Assembly: GCA_002395965.1 (NCBI GenBank) | Contig: DGVT01000123.1 | Span: 1 to 33,399 of the forward strand | Length of the DNA: 33,399 nucleotides | From: Porphyromonadaceae bacterium UBA4277 | Lineage (GTDB): Bacteria > Bacteroidota > Bacteroidia > Bacteroidales > Muribaculaceae | Direction of reading: 5' to 3' | Notes under the pieces: model-generated | The model's database searches: none | What the model was told of the DNA's origin: nothing | Seen by the model: the letters and a program-made list of their open reading frames with translations, nothing else | Program-made: the position numbers and the translations under genes | In this document: positions 15,630 through 23,665 of the stretch, in pieces | How the letters are laid out: every line of letters begins with the position of its first letter | Position numbering within the stretch: position 1 is the stretch's first letter

Positions 15630-17573
15630 ATGACGTTCCGCATTAAGAAGTTATACCTGTTCATGCTCAAGACGTTCTTGCCGCTGTTCATGATGACGTT
15701 CATGATATGTCTGTTCATCGTGATGATGCAATTCTTGTGGCGATATGTGGATGAACTTGTGGGCAAGGGGCTCGGCATAGGTCTCGTGGCCGAGCTGTTC
15801 TTCTATGCAGCTCTCACTCTTGTGCCGCTGGCTTTGCCGCTGGCCATATTGCTGGCATCGCTCATGACATTCGGCAACCTGGGTGAGCACGTGGAGCTCA
15901 CAGCGATGAAGTCGAGCGGCATTTCGCTTGTGAAGGTGATGAAACCGCTCATTGTGCTGCTGTGTGCAGTGGCAGTGGGAGCGTTTTTCTTCCAGAACGA
16001 TGTGCTACCCAAGTCGCAGGTGAAGATGTGGACACTGCTATTCTCGATGCGTCAGAAGTCGCCCACGCTCGACATTCCCGAGGGCACAGTCTATACTCAA
16101 ATTCCGGGCTATAATATCTTTGTCAAGCACAAGGGCAAGGACAATGATATGCTCTACAACCTGCTCATCTACGATGTGTCGTCGGGCTACGGCAGTCCGC
16201 GCGTAGTGTCGGCCGACTCAGGGCGGCTGAGCATGACCGAGGACAAACGCCACCTGGTGCTCGACCTGTATCAGGGCAACTGGTATGAAGAGATGCACGC
16301 TTCCAGCTCGTCGGCAATGGGCAGCAACCTGTATAGGCGTGAGGCTTTCCACGACAAGGAAATCCTTATCAAGTATGACGATAATTTCACCCGCATGGAC
16401 GACGATGCCATGCGCCAGCAGTATGTGGGCAAGAACATAACCGAGTTGCGGCGTACCATCGACTCGGTTCAGCTCAAGGTCGATAGCGTGGGGGCACGTC
16501 TGGCCGCAGAGTTGCAATCGATACCGGTGGTGGGAGTACCCACGCGCCGTGTCGTGGTGCGTGATGGCGGTAAGCCCGTGCGTGAGGTCGTGCGACCGGT
16601 GGCCATGAAGCGTCCCATCGATTTCGACTCGCTGATGAATGCGCTCACGCCCACATCGCGCTCGGCAGTCATCGAGCGTGCTATGCAAAACGCAACCAAT
16701 GTGCAGCAGGACAATGCTTTCCGCAGCATCAATATGGGCGACGACCAGTTCATAATACGCCGTCATGGCATTGAGTTGCACAAGAAGTTCACGCTGTCGC
16801 TGGCGTGCCTGATCTTTTTCTTCATCGGGGCACCATTGGGTGCCATCATCAGAAAGGGTGGTCTGGGAATGCCTATAGTGATTTCGGTGATACTGTTTAT
16901 TTTCTATTACATGATCGACAACATGGGCTACAAGCTGGCTCGCGACGGCCGTTGGCCCGTGTGGGAAGGTATATGGCTCAGTTCGGCCGTACTGCTGCCG
17001 CTGGGAGTGTTCCTGACCAAGAAAGCTGTCAACGATTCGGCTGTGTTTAACCCCGATGTGTGGCAAAACGCGTTGCGTCGTTTCATGGGCTTGCACCAGA
17101 CTCGCAAGCTCGAGCTCAAGGAGGTGATTATTAACGATGTGGATGCTTCGCGAGCCACGGCACTTGCGACGGCTCTGAAGCAAGAGTGCAACGAATTTAT
17201 TGCTCGTTACCCTCGCCGGCAAGGCTATCTTGAGTACATGCAGGCAGGTTACGACACAAGCATGATAAAGTCTATCTCGGGACACATCGACGAACTTGTG
17301 GATTACCTGTCTAATTCCCGTGACCAAATGGTGCTGGGCAAGGCCATGGACTTTCCGGTCATCAGGCAGTTACGCACCTATCGGCTCACGTCTAACAACA
17401 GGCTCGGGAAAGCACTGGCAATACTGTTCCCGATAGGCCTGCCACTATACCTGTTGGGCAGCCGCCACCAGCGAAACCTGAAGCGCGACATAGCATCGTC
17501 GGCTACGGTTTGCGACCAGCTCATTGCCATCTTGCAAGGTAACTATACTCGCGACAAGGAATACGACGTGTGA
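15630..17573 (+). CDS. LptF/LptG (YjgP/YjgQ) family permease, long form
   Basis: A transmembrane subunit of the LPS exporter type, which with LptB drives LPS from the inner membrane to the Lpt bridge. Helices are predicted near residues 9-40, 52-82, 105-127, 385-410, 415-438 and 445-468, with a large periplasmic beta-jellyroll domain between the third and fourth. This is the LptF/G layout. The protein is 647 aa, against about 360 for E. coli LptF. The extra 170-odd C-terminal residues are mostly charged and helical, with a seventh hydrophobic segment at about 593-612. LptF and LptG cannot be told apart from sequence alone. Its neighbour kdsB fits the LPS pathway. Confidence 0.87.
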   Translation: MTFRIKKLYLFMLKTFLPLFMMTFMICLFIVMMQFLWRYVDELVGKGLGIGLVAELFFYAALTLVPLALPLAILLASLMTFGNLGEHVELTAMKSSGISLVKVMKPLIVLLCAVAVGAFFFQNDVLPKSQVKMWTLLFSMRQKSPTLDIPEGTVYTQIPGYNIFVKHKGKDNDMLYNLLIYDVSSGYGSPRVVSADSGRLSMTEDKRHLVLDLYQGNWYEEMHASSSSAMGSNLYRREAFHDKEILIKYDDNFTRMDDDAMRQQYVGKNITELRRTIDSVQLKVDSVGARLAAELQSIPVVGVPTRRVVVRDGGKPVREVVRPVAMKRPIDFDSLMNALTPTSRSAVIERAMQNATNVQQDNAFRSINMGDDQFIIRRHGIELHKKFTLSLACLIFFFIGAPLGAIIRKGGLGMPIVISVILFIFYYMIDNMGYKLARDGRWPVWEGIWLSSAVLLPLGVFLTKKAVNDSAVFNPDVWQNALRRFMGLHQTRKLELKEVIINDVDASRATALATALKQECNEFIARYPRRQGYLEYMQAGYDTSMIKSISGHIDELVDYLSNSRDQMVLGKAMDFPVIRQLRTYRLTSNNRLGKALAILFPIGLPLYLLGSRHQRNLKRDIASSATVCDQLIAILQGNYTRDKEYDV

Positions 17574-17642
17574 GCGCACAGCTCGTGAGCTTTTGAGAGC
17601 GCAACAAATAATCATTGACAACAAACGAAAGGCAGAAGCAAT

Positions 17643-19004
17643 ATGGAATTTTTTGATACGCTAAGTTCAATATTATGGGGATGGCCAATGATTGTGTTGT
17701 TAATAGGTACGCATGTCTTTCTCACTGTGAGGTTGCGTTTCCCACAACGATATCTGTTTAAGGCAATACGCCTGTCGGTCACCCCCGATAAAGGCACCGA
17801 GGGCGATGTGTCGCAATTCGGAGCACTGGCCACCGCTTTGGCGGCAACCATAGGCACGGGAAATATCGTGGGCGTTGCTACGGCCATAGCCTTAGGTGGC
17901 CCGGGTGCCGTGCTGTGGTGCTGGCTCACAGGCGTGTTTGGAATGGCTACAAAATATTCCGAAGGATTGCTCGCCATCAAATACCGCGTCAAGCAGCCCG
18001 ACGGGTCGATGCTTGGCGGCCCCATGTATGCGCTGGAGCACGGCCTGAAGCTAAAATGGCTGGCAGTGCTGTTTGCCATTTTCACGATGTGTGCTTCGCT
18101 GGGTATAGGCGCCTCGGTGCAGGCCAATGCTATCAGCACCTTGTGTAACGAGTCGTATGGTATTCCCACGCTGTGGGCAGGCCTGACTATTGCCATTTTC
18201 ACGGCACTTGTGGTGATAGGCGGTGTGAAAAGCATTGCCCGCGTGTGTGGCGCACTGGTGCCATTCATGGCTCTGTTTTATGTGTGCGGGTGCATCTATA
18301 TCATCGGCATAAATGGTGCTTATGTGTGGCCGGCCCTCAAGTTGATATGCGTGTCGGCATTCAATCCCACGGCAGCCGGTGGCGGCTTTGTAGGGGCCTC
18401 GGTGATGATTGCGGCCCGTTATGGCATTGCCCGCGGCCTGTTTAGCAACGAGTCGGGACTGGGGTCGGCTCCGATTGTGGCGGCGGCTGCACAGACGCGA
18501 AATCCCGTGCGTCAGGCACTGGTGTCGTCAACGGGCACCTTCTGGGACACTGTGGTGATTTGCGCCCTCACCGGCATCGTGATTGTGAGCAGTGTGATCG
18601 CGCATCCCGATATTTCCTACACCGATGGCGCAGCTCTCACAAAGGCGGCCTTCAGCAAGATTCCGGTCGTGGGCACCCCGCTGCTTGTGGCGGGACTGGT
18701 GACGTTTGCCTTTACCACAATCTTGGGATGGTGCTACTATGGCGAGATGGCCGTGGAATATCTCAAGGGCAAGCGTTGGACCATCGTTTATCGGATTGTC
18801 TATATTATCGTGGTGTTATTAGGTAGCATTATTAATCTTATTGTAGTGTGGAACATTGCCGACTGCATGAACGCTCTCATGGCTATTCCAAACTTGGTGT
18901 CGCTGCTTCTGCTCAGCGGTGTGCTGGTGAAGGAGACGAGGCATTATCTGTGGGAAGACAACTTGGATGAAGAGGTGCTTGCCGACGACACTCCGGCTAC
19001 CTAA
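17643..19004 (+). CDS. Alanine/glycine:cation symporter (AGCS family)
   Basis: An inner-membrane transporter that takes up alanine or glycine with sodium. The family signature is clear in ALAATIGTGNIVGVATAIALGG's region (about residues 60-85), followed by FGMATKYSEGLLAIKYR and GLFSNESGLGSAPI. These sections form the substrate and sodium sites in the LeuT-like fold. The length of 453 aa and about 11 hydrophobic segments are typical. The start at 17643 follows a purine-rich AAAGGCAGAAG. It follows the LptF/G-like gene by 69 bases without a clear terminator, and no consensus promoter was found, so co-transcription is possible. Confidence 0.92.
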   Translation: MEFFDTLSSILWGWPMIVLLIGTHVFLTVRLRFPQRYLFKAIRLSVTPDKGTEGDVSQFGALATALAATIGTGNIVGVATAIALGGPGAVLWCWLTGVFGMATKYSEGLLAIKYRVKQPDGSMLGGPMYALEHGLKLKWLAVLFAIFTMCASLGIGASVQANAISTLCNESYGIPTLWAGLTIAIFTALVVIGGVKSIARVCGALVPFMALFYVCGCIYIIGINGAYVWPALKLICVSAFNPTAAGGGFVGASVMIAARYGIARGLFSNESGLGSAPIVAAAAQTRNPVRQALVSSTGTFWDTVVICALTGIVIVSSVIAHPDISYTDGAALTKAAFSKIPVVGTPLLVAGLVTFAFTTILGWCYYGEMAVEYLKGKRWTIVYRIVYIIVVLLGSIINLIVVWNIADCMNALMAIPNLVSLLLLSGVLVKETRHYLWEDNLDEEVLADDTPAT

Positions 19005-19071
19005 CCCCGTGTAAGGACTGCTGAGCTGTTTTGACTGGCATTGAAATGAAAGATTCGATATAAAATAAGTT

Positions 19072-20355
19072 ATGGAAAAGCTGAACAAATTGTTACTTAT
19101 TAGTGCGTCGATGTTGGCTTTCGCATCGTGGGCAGTGACGCCCTCTGATGCCCAGATGCGCACCCTGGCTGCCAGGGTGCTAAATGCTTCCCAACCCATT
19201 GAGCGCATTGCCACGTTTGAGCAGATGGCTGTTTATGGCAACGGTGAAAAGGGCTTTGCAATAATTTCTACCAAAGGCGAAAATCCCACCCTGCTTGCCT
19301 ATTCTCACGAAAGTGCGTTTGATGCATCGGGTGCTAACCCGGCTTTCAACTGGTGGCTTAATGCCATCAAGGCTGCTCCTCCACGTGAAACCACAAAACC
19401 CGACACGTCGCGGTTTGCTCCTAAGGTGGCTCCACTGATAACCACCAAGTGGGGTCAAAACGAGCCGTTTCGATATATGTGCCCGTTTATGAGCTATGAA
19501 GCCGACCTTAGTAAATATGGAACCTATATCCCCGACTCAACGCACAATGCAGTGGGATGTGGAGCGACAGCCATGGCGCAGTATATGAATTTCTATCAGT
19601 ACCCGAAGCATGGCATTGGCAGTGAATCGGTGGTAGTGAAGTATGATCAAGCTAATGTCACACTAAGTGTGGATTTCTCTCAAGCGACCTATGACTGGGC
19701 CGGCATGCTGGATGACTACAGCCAAGGCTATACCGGCGCGCAGGGCCGTGCCGTGGCCACACTATGCTATCATGCAGCAGTGGCGGCTAAGACCAACTGG
19801 ACAAGCCTGGGTGGTGCCACCTTCGATGAAAACATTCTTAAAGCCTTCGTTGAGCATTTCGGCTACAGCGACACGGCACGGGTCGTTAATCGTCCGCTAT
19901 ATGACGAGCCTGCCTGGATGGAGATGGTGTACGGCATGCTCTCGGCAGGCCATCCCATTCTGTATTCCGGAAAAGATATAAACTTTGAAGTGGGGCTGCT
20001 TGTGGGGCATAATTTCATTATCGACGGCTATGACGAGAACGGCCTGGTGCATGTGAATTGGGGATGGCAAGGAAGCCAAGACGGGTATTTCGATATTGCA
20101 ACACTCACCACAGGCCGATTGTCGTTCGACGACTGGCAGGGTATGTACGTAGGCCTTTACCCCAAGGTTGACACTCTGCGTGGCGACGTTGATGACAACG
20201 GCATGGTTGACATTGACGACGTAAACGCCGTAATTAGCATTATTCTCAACAAACCATTGAATCAGGCTTTGCAAAGTGCCGATGTTGACGGAAGCGGCTT
20301 TGTGGATGTTGACGACGTCAACATCATCATCAACATAATCTTGACAGAGCCTTGA
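19072..20355 (+). CDS. Secreted C10 (streptopain-like) cysteine peptidase with dockerin
   Basis: An exported cysteine protease. It has a signal peptide (residues 1-21), then a propeptide-like region of about 100 residues that in this family keeps the enzyme inactive until cleaved. The catalytic Cys163 lies in the motif GCGATAMAQ and the catalytic His313 in VGHNFIIDGY, followed by HVNWGWQGSQDGYF, which contains the conserved Trp region. The last 60 residues form a dockerin with two calcium loops (DVDDNGMVDIDD and DVDGSGFVDVDD), very similar to that of the protein at 2585. SpeB-like enzymes of gut Bacteroidales can degrade host or dietary proteins, but the substrate here is unknown. It has no consensus promoter of its own in the 67-base gap. 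Confidence 0.92.
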   Translation: MEKLNKLLLISASMLAFASWAVTPSDAQMRTLAARVLNASQPIERIATFEQMAVYGNGEKGFAIISTKGENPTLLAYSHESAFDASGANPAFNWWLNAIKAAPPRETTKPDTSRFAPKVAPLITTKWGQNEPFRYMCPFMSYEADLSKYGTYIPDSTHNAVGCGATAMAQYMNFYQYPKHGIGSESVVVKYDQANVTLSVDFSQATYDWAGMLDDYSQGYTGAQGRAVATLCYHAAVAAKTNWTSLGGATFDENILKAFVEHFGYSDTARVVNRPLYDEPAWMEMVYGMLSAGHPILYSGKDINFEVGLLVGHNFIIDGYDENGLVHVNWGWQGSQDGYFDIATLTTGRLSFDDWQGMYVGLYPKVDTLRGDVDDNGMVDIDDVNAVISIILNKPLNQALQSADVDGSGFVDVDDVNIIINIILTEP

Positions 20356-20372
20356 TTATATTAATCACGACA

Positions 20373-20531
20373 TTATTCGGTTGTGTGGTCTTGCTGGTCA
20401 CACTTTTGCTGCTGTAGTTTTTTGCGGTAAGCCTCCAGGTAGCGGTTGCGGCGTAGCTGCTTCTCGCGTTCGCGGCGGGCTTTGCGCTTGGCTATGTCTT
20501 CGGCGTGATATTGAAAGTCGTTGTCGGCCAT
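20373..20531 (-). CDS. 52-residue highly charged basic protein downstream of recR
   Basis: An intact reading frame, ATG at 20531 to TAA at 20373, starts 15 bases after the recR stop on the same strand. The product has 52 residues, of which about a third are Lys or Arg. It is almost certainly one long helix (segments such as AKRKARREREKQLRRNRY). There is no signal peptide or membrane segment. Its position and spacing say it is co-transcribed with recR. A nucleic-acid or ribosome-associated role is a guess from charge only. It ends 17 bases from the convergent C10 peptidase gene, and a small inverted repeat TGATTA-TAT-TAATCA (20353-20367) lies between the two ends. Confidence 0.7.
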   Translation of the reverse strand: MADNDFQYHAEDIAKRKARREREKQLRRNRYLEAYRKKLQQQKCDQQDHTTE

Positions 20532-20546
20532 GGCTGGATGATATGG

Positions 20547-21179
20547 TTAAGATTCTTGCTTGAACGAGTCGGTGAATAGCGTGCGGTTAGCGATGGAGCG
20601 TCCGAGTGTGAGTTCGTCGGTATATTCTATTTCGTTGCCCACACTCACACCGCGTGCAAGCATTGTGATTTTGAGTTGTGGCAGTGCAGCCAGCCGCCTG
20701 TAGATGTAGAAGTTTGTGGTGTCACCCTCCATGGTGGCAGCCAGTGCCAGTATTACCTCTTTCACACCGTCGCGGCTCACGCGCTTCACGAGACTGTCAA
20801 TCTCAAGGTCTTGCGGCCCGATGCCGTCCATGGGCGAGATGAGTCCTCCCAGCACATGATATAGCCCGTGGTGCTGGTGAGTGTTCTCAATGCTCATCAC
20901 ATCTTTCACGTTCTCGACCACGCACACCGTGGTAGCATCGCGATTGGGATTGGAGCAAATGGGGCAGCAGTCGCTTTCGCTAATGTTGTGGCAGGTGCGG
21001 CAATAGCGTATTTCCTTGCGCAGGCGCATGATGGCTTCGCCCAGGCTCACGGCTTCGCTTTCAGGCCTCTTGAGCATGTGCAGCACAAGGCGCAAAGCCG
21101 TTTTGCGACCTATGCCGGGCAACTTGGCAAATTCGCTCACAGCGGTCTCGAGAAGTGATGATGCAAATTCTTGCTCCAT
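20547..21179 (-). CDS. recR: Recombination mediator protein RecR
   Basis: RecR works with RecO (and RecF) to load RecA on single-stranded DNA at gaps. The N-terminal helix-hairpin-helix reads LPGIGRKTALRLVLHML. The four-cysteine zinc finger is CRTCHNISESDCCPIC, and the Toprim domain follows from about residue 85 (VCVVENVKDVMSIE). The Walker-like C-terminal part is intact. The length of 210 aa is slightly above the usual 200. A box TAACTTCG, one base off TAnnTTTG, lies on the minus strand at 21205-21212, but no -33 box is well placed. The gene reads away from the promoter array at 21244-21510. Confidence 0.95.
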   Translation of the reverse strand: MEQEFASSLLETAVSEFAKLPGIGRKTALRLVLHMLKRPESEAVSLGEAIMRLRKEIRYCRTCHNISESDCCPICSNPNRDATTVCVVENVKDVMSIENTHQHHGLYHVLGGLISPMDGIGPQDLEIDSLVKRVSRDGVKEVILALAATMEGDTTNFYIYRRLAALPQLKITMLARGVSVGNEIEYTDELTLGRSIANRTLFTDSFKQES

Positions 21180-21243
21180 AAGGGTAAATGATTGTTTTGA
21201 GCCGCGAAGTTACGAAAAAAAAACCTCGTAGTGCGATAATGCT

Positions 21244-21275
21244 TTTGGCAAATTGCAAATAATTAGTTAATTTTG
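21244..21275 (+). promoter_or_regulatory. Promoter P1 upstream of the dxs operon
   Basis: TTTG at 21244-21247, a 20-base spacer and TAATTTTG at 21268-21275 match the Bacteroidota consensus exactly. It is the most distal of three promoters and is not part of the duplicated unit. Transcripts from it would have a leader of about 260 nt before the ATG at 21544. Confidence 0.7.
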
Positions 21276-21284
21276 GCTTTTAGC

Positions 21285-21322
21285 CTAAGTTACTCGCTCG
21301 GAAAAGCTCAAATAAATTTGGC
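21285..21322. repeat. Repeat A, copy 1
   Basis: This unit runs from CTAAGTTAC through CTCGGAAAAGCTCAAATAAA to TTTGGC. It matches 21372-21411 except for a 2-base insertion in copy 2. Its last 9 bases, AAATTTGGC, are also the first 9 of repeat B. Confidence 0.8.
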
Positions 21323-21348
21323 ATTTCGCTCGCTTAATCGTAACTTTG
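21314..21348 (+). promoter_or_regulatory. Promoter P2, first copy of a 35-bp duplicated promoter unit
   Basis: TTTG at 21317-21320, a 20-base spacer and TAACTTTG at 21341-21348 form a perfect consensus promoter. All 35 bases from 21314 recur unchanged at 21476-21510. Its predicted start is near 21355. Confidence 0.75.
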
Positions 21349-21371
21349 ATGGTGCGTTTCACGCAGTGCAT

Positions 21372-21411
21372 CTAAGTTACTCTCGCTCGGAAAAGCTCAA
21401 ATAAATTTGGC
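21372..21411. repeat. Repeat A, copy 2
   Basis: Same unit as 21285-21322 with an added TC after CTAAGTTAC. Here it is not followed directly by the rest of the promoter unit: a 64-base segment (21412-21475) comes between the two, flanked by direct copies of AAATTTGGC. Confidence 0.8.
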
Positions 21412-21435
21412 TTCGCCTTATTTTGTCACGACTCA

Positions 21436-21462
21436 GCAAAGATAATTCAAGAATTTCTTTGC
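21436..21462. repeat. Imperfect palindrome between the promoter copies
   Basis: GCAAAGA-T-AATTC (21436-21448) pairs with GAATT-TCTTTGC (21451-21462), giving a 12-bp stem with one bulged T and a 2-base centre. It lies 14 bases upstream of the second 35-base unit and could be an operator, an RNA hairpin in the P1/P2 leader or part of an inserted fragment. Confidence 0.6.
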
Positions 21463-21475
21463 TTTCGCTGTTCCA

Positions 21476-21510
21476 AAATTTGGCATTTCGCTCGCTTAAT
21501 CGTAACTTTG
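21476..21510 (+). promoter_or_regulatory. Promoter P3, second copy of the 35-bp unit, proximal to dxs operon
   Basis: Identical over 35 bases to 21314-21348: TTTG at 21479-21482, a 20-base spacer and TAACTTTG at 21503-21510. A start near 21517 gives a leader of about 27 nt before the membrane protein ATG at 21544, so this is the likeliest main promoter. Confidence 0.8.
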
Positions 21511-21543
21511 CCGATTAAAGTATAAACCAAGAAAAAAATAAAG

Positions 21544-21720
21544 ATGAATAAGGGTAATGTAATACGCTTTGCGTGCATAGTGATATTGTGGTTCGCGTTG
21601 TGCTATCTGCTGCTGAGCCGTGCTGCGCGCATCGATTTCATGACCATATTCACAATAGTAGCTTCAGCAATAATAGTCTTTGTGCCGCTCTACAAGAAAT
21701 ATGTGCGCAAAAAAGATTAA
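21544..21720 (+). CDS. 58-residue two-helix membrane protein upstream of dxs
   Basis: A short intact gene from ATG at 21544 to TAA at 21720, 22 bases before dxs. The product has 58 residues: a basic start (MNKGNVIRF), a first membrane helix (about 9-26), a short linker (RAARIDF), a second helix (about 30-50) and a basic tail (KKYVRKKD). The positive-inside rule puts both ends in the cytoplasm. I do not recognise the family. Its leading position behind three promoters, and its close spacing to dxs, mean it is expressed with dxs-trkA-trkH. Potassium transport or isoprenoid synthesis are possible contexts, but no function can be assigned. Confidence 0.75.
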   Translation: MNKGNVIRFACIVILWFALCYLLLSRAARIDFMTIFTIVASAIIVFVPLYKKYVRKKD

Positions 21721-21742
21721 GGTGTTATAATGTAAAAAAACT

Positions 21743-23665
21743 ATGACAAAGATTGAATATATAAAGACTCATTGCCCTCTACTGGCCACGCTCGACACTC
21801 CTGCCGACCTGCGTCGGCTCTCGGTAGATGAGCTGCCGCAAGTGTGCCACGAGTTACGACAGTTTATGATTCATGAGCTGTCGATGAATCCCGGCCACTT
21901 TGCATCGAGCATGGGCGCAGTGGAGATAGTGGTAGCGCTGCATTATGTTCTCGACACTCCCAACGACCGCATCGTGTGGGACGTGGGTCATCAAGCCTAT
22001 GCCCATAAGATACTCACCGGGCGTCGCGATCGCTTTAGCGAAAATCGCAAGCAGGGTGGCTTGAGTGGCTTCCCTAATCCCATGGAGAGTGAATATGACA
22101 CATTTGTGGCCGGCCATGCCAGCAATTCGATTTCGGCGGCGTTGGGAATGTCGATGGCCACCGAGCTGCAGCACACCTCGCGCAAGGTGGTGGCTGTGAT
22201 AGGCGATGCGTCGATAAGTGGCGGACTGGCTTTCGAAGGCTTGAATAATGCGTCGAACAATAAGAATAACCTGCTCATAATCCTCAACGACAATGATATG
22301 TCTATCGACCGGCCGATGGGCGCCTTGAGCAAATATATGACCGAGCTCTCTACAAGTAAGGGCTATAACAATTTCCGCTACAAGACCTATCAGTCGCTTC
22401 GCCGGCGGGGCATGATGGGAGATACCGGCAAAGGCATCGTGCTGCGTTTTAACAATGCCATGAAGTCGCTCCTGACAGGCCAGCAGAATATTTTTGAAGG
22501 ACTGAACATACGCTACTTCGGCCCGTTCGACGGCCACGACGTCAAGCGCCTGGTTAAGCTGCTCAACGAGGTGAAAGACATGACCGGACCCAAGCTGCTG
22601 CATGTGCACACCATCAAGGGCAAGGGTTATGCTCCTGCCGAGGCCGACCCCACGACTTGGCATGCACCTGGCAAGTTCGACGAACTGACCGGTGAGCGTG
22701 CCAAGAACCGTGCCGAATATGAGCCGCTCAAATATCAAGACGTGTTTGGCAAGACTCTGGTGGAGCTTGCCGGCAAGAATGAGCGCATCGTTGGCATAAC
22801 AGCCGCTATGCCCAGCGGCACGTCGATGTCGAAGATGCTTGAGGCCTACCCCGATCGCACCTTCGACGTGGGCATCAGCGAGGGGCATGCCGTGACCTTT
22901 GCCGGCGGTCTGGCGCGTGAGGGTTTGCAGCCGTTTGTGGCAATCTATAGCTCATTTCTCCAGCGCGCCTACGACCATATCATTCACGACGTGGCCATTG
23001 CTCACTTGCCGGTGACATTTTGCATTGATCGTGCGGGCCTTGTGGGTGAGGACGGAGTGACGCATCATGGCGCGTTCGACCTTAGCTACTTGCGATGTAT
23101 TCCGGGCATGGTGATTTCGGCTCCCATCAATGAGCACGATTTGCGCAATCTCATGTACACGGCACAACACGAAGCCAAAGGGCCGTTTGCAATACGTTAC
23201 CCTCGTGGTCGTGGTGTGCTTGTCGATTGGCATAACGAGATGCAGGTTCTGCCTGTGGGGCGCGGACGGTGTCTCACCGCGGGAACTGCGCCGGTGGCCG
23301 TGCTCAGCTTGGGGCATATAGGTAATAACGTGGCAAAGGCGGTGGCTGCCGTGAATGCCGAGTGTGCAGTGGCTGTGGCGCACTACGACATGATTTTCCT
23401 CAAGCCAATAGACGAAACCATCCTTGCCGAAGTGGCATCAAAGGCTCGTTGCATCATCACTGTGGAAGATGGCACAGCGACCGGCGGACTGGGAGGTGCC
23501 GTGGCCGAATGGCTCACAAGTCGCGGTAGCGGCGTGAAATTAGTGAGGTTAGGACTGAAAGATGCATTCATCGACCAGGGAACTGTGGCGCAACAGCAGC
23601 ATGCTTGCGGCATAGATGTGGAAAGCATAACTCAAACCATTAAGAACGAATTGTCAGAATTATGA
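21743..23665 (+). CDS. dxs: 1-deoxy-D-xylulose-5-phosphate synthase
   Basis: A thiamine-diphosphate enzyme that condenses pyruvate and glyceraldehyde 3-phosphate to DXP, the first MEP-pathway step. Family motifs include NPGHFASSMGAVE near residue 51, DVGHQAYAHKILTGRRD, the ThDP/Mg motif GDASISGGLAFEGLNN (from G154), the central transketolase pyrimidine-binding domain with RAGLVGEDGVTHHG, and the C-terminal domain. The length of 640 aa is normal. The third residue of the ThDP motif is Ala156 instead of the usual Gly (GDG); all surrounding residues are conserved, so the enzyme is probably active. The stop overlaps the trkA start by 4 bases. Confidence 0.96.
   Translation: MTKIEYIKTHCPLLATLDTPADLRRLSVDELPQVCHELRQFMIHELSMNPGHFASSMGAVEIVVALHYVLDTPNDRIVWDVGHQAYAHKILTGRRDRFSENRKQGGLSGFPNPMESEYDTFVAGHASNSISAALGMSMATELQHTSRKVVAVIGDASISGGLAFEGLNNASNNKNNLLIILNDNDMSIDRPMGALSKYMTELSTSKGYNNFRYKTYQSLRRRGMMGDTGKGIVLRFNNAMKSLLTGQQNIFEGLNIRYFGPFDGHDVKRLVKLLNEVKDMTGPKLLHVHTIKGKGYAPAEADPTTWHAPGKFDELTGERAKNRAEYEPLKYQDVFGKTLVELAGKNERIVGITAAMPSGTSMSKMLEAYPDRTFDVGISEGHAVTFAGGLAREGLQPFVAIYSSFLQRAYDHIIHDVAIAHLPVTFCIDRAGLVGEDGVTHHGAFDLSYLRCIPGMVISAPINEHDLRNLMYTAQHEAKGPFAIRYPRGRGVLVDWHNEMQVLPVGRGRCLTAGTAPVAVLSLGHIGNNVAKAVAAVNAECAVAVAHYDMIFLKPIDETILAEVASKARCIITVEDGTATGGLGGAVAEWLTSRGSGVKLVRLGLKDAFIDQGTVAQQQHACGIDVESITQTIKNELSEL

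Larger units (their letters stand above)
21180..21543. other. 364-bp intergenic region with tandem promoters and duplicated repeats
   Basis: No gene is encoded here. The interval separates recR (minus) from the 58-residue membrane protein and dxs (plus). It holds three plus-strand promoters, two exact copies of a 35-base unit, two copies of a longer 38-40-base unit that overlaps it, and a 27-base imperfect palindrome. These are listed one by one below. Confidence 0.8.

Noticed and set aside
16218..17327. 369-codon minus-strand frame inside the LptF/G-like gene
   Set aside because: Shadow frame; the plus-strand gene has clear helices and family layout over the same bases.
20382..20409. GTGTG/CACAC inverted repeat followed by TTTT as a terminator for the C10 peptidase
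   Set aside because: The stem is only 5 bp with a long loop and lies inside the coding region of the 52-residue gene.
21854..22888. 344-codon minus-strand frame inside dxs
   Set aside because: Complementary to conserved dxs codons; no motif or start context supports it.
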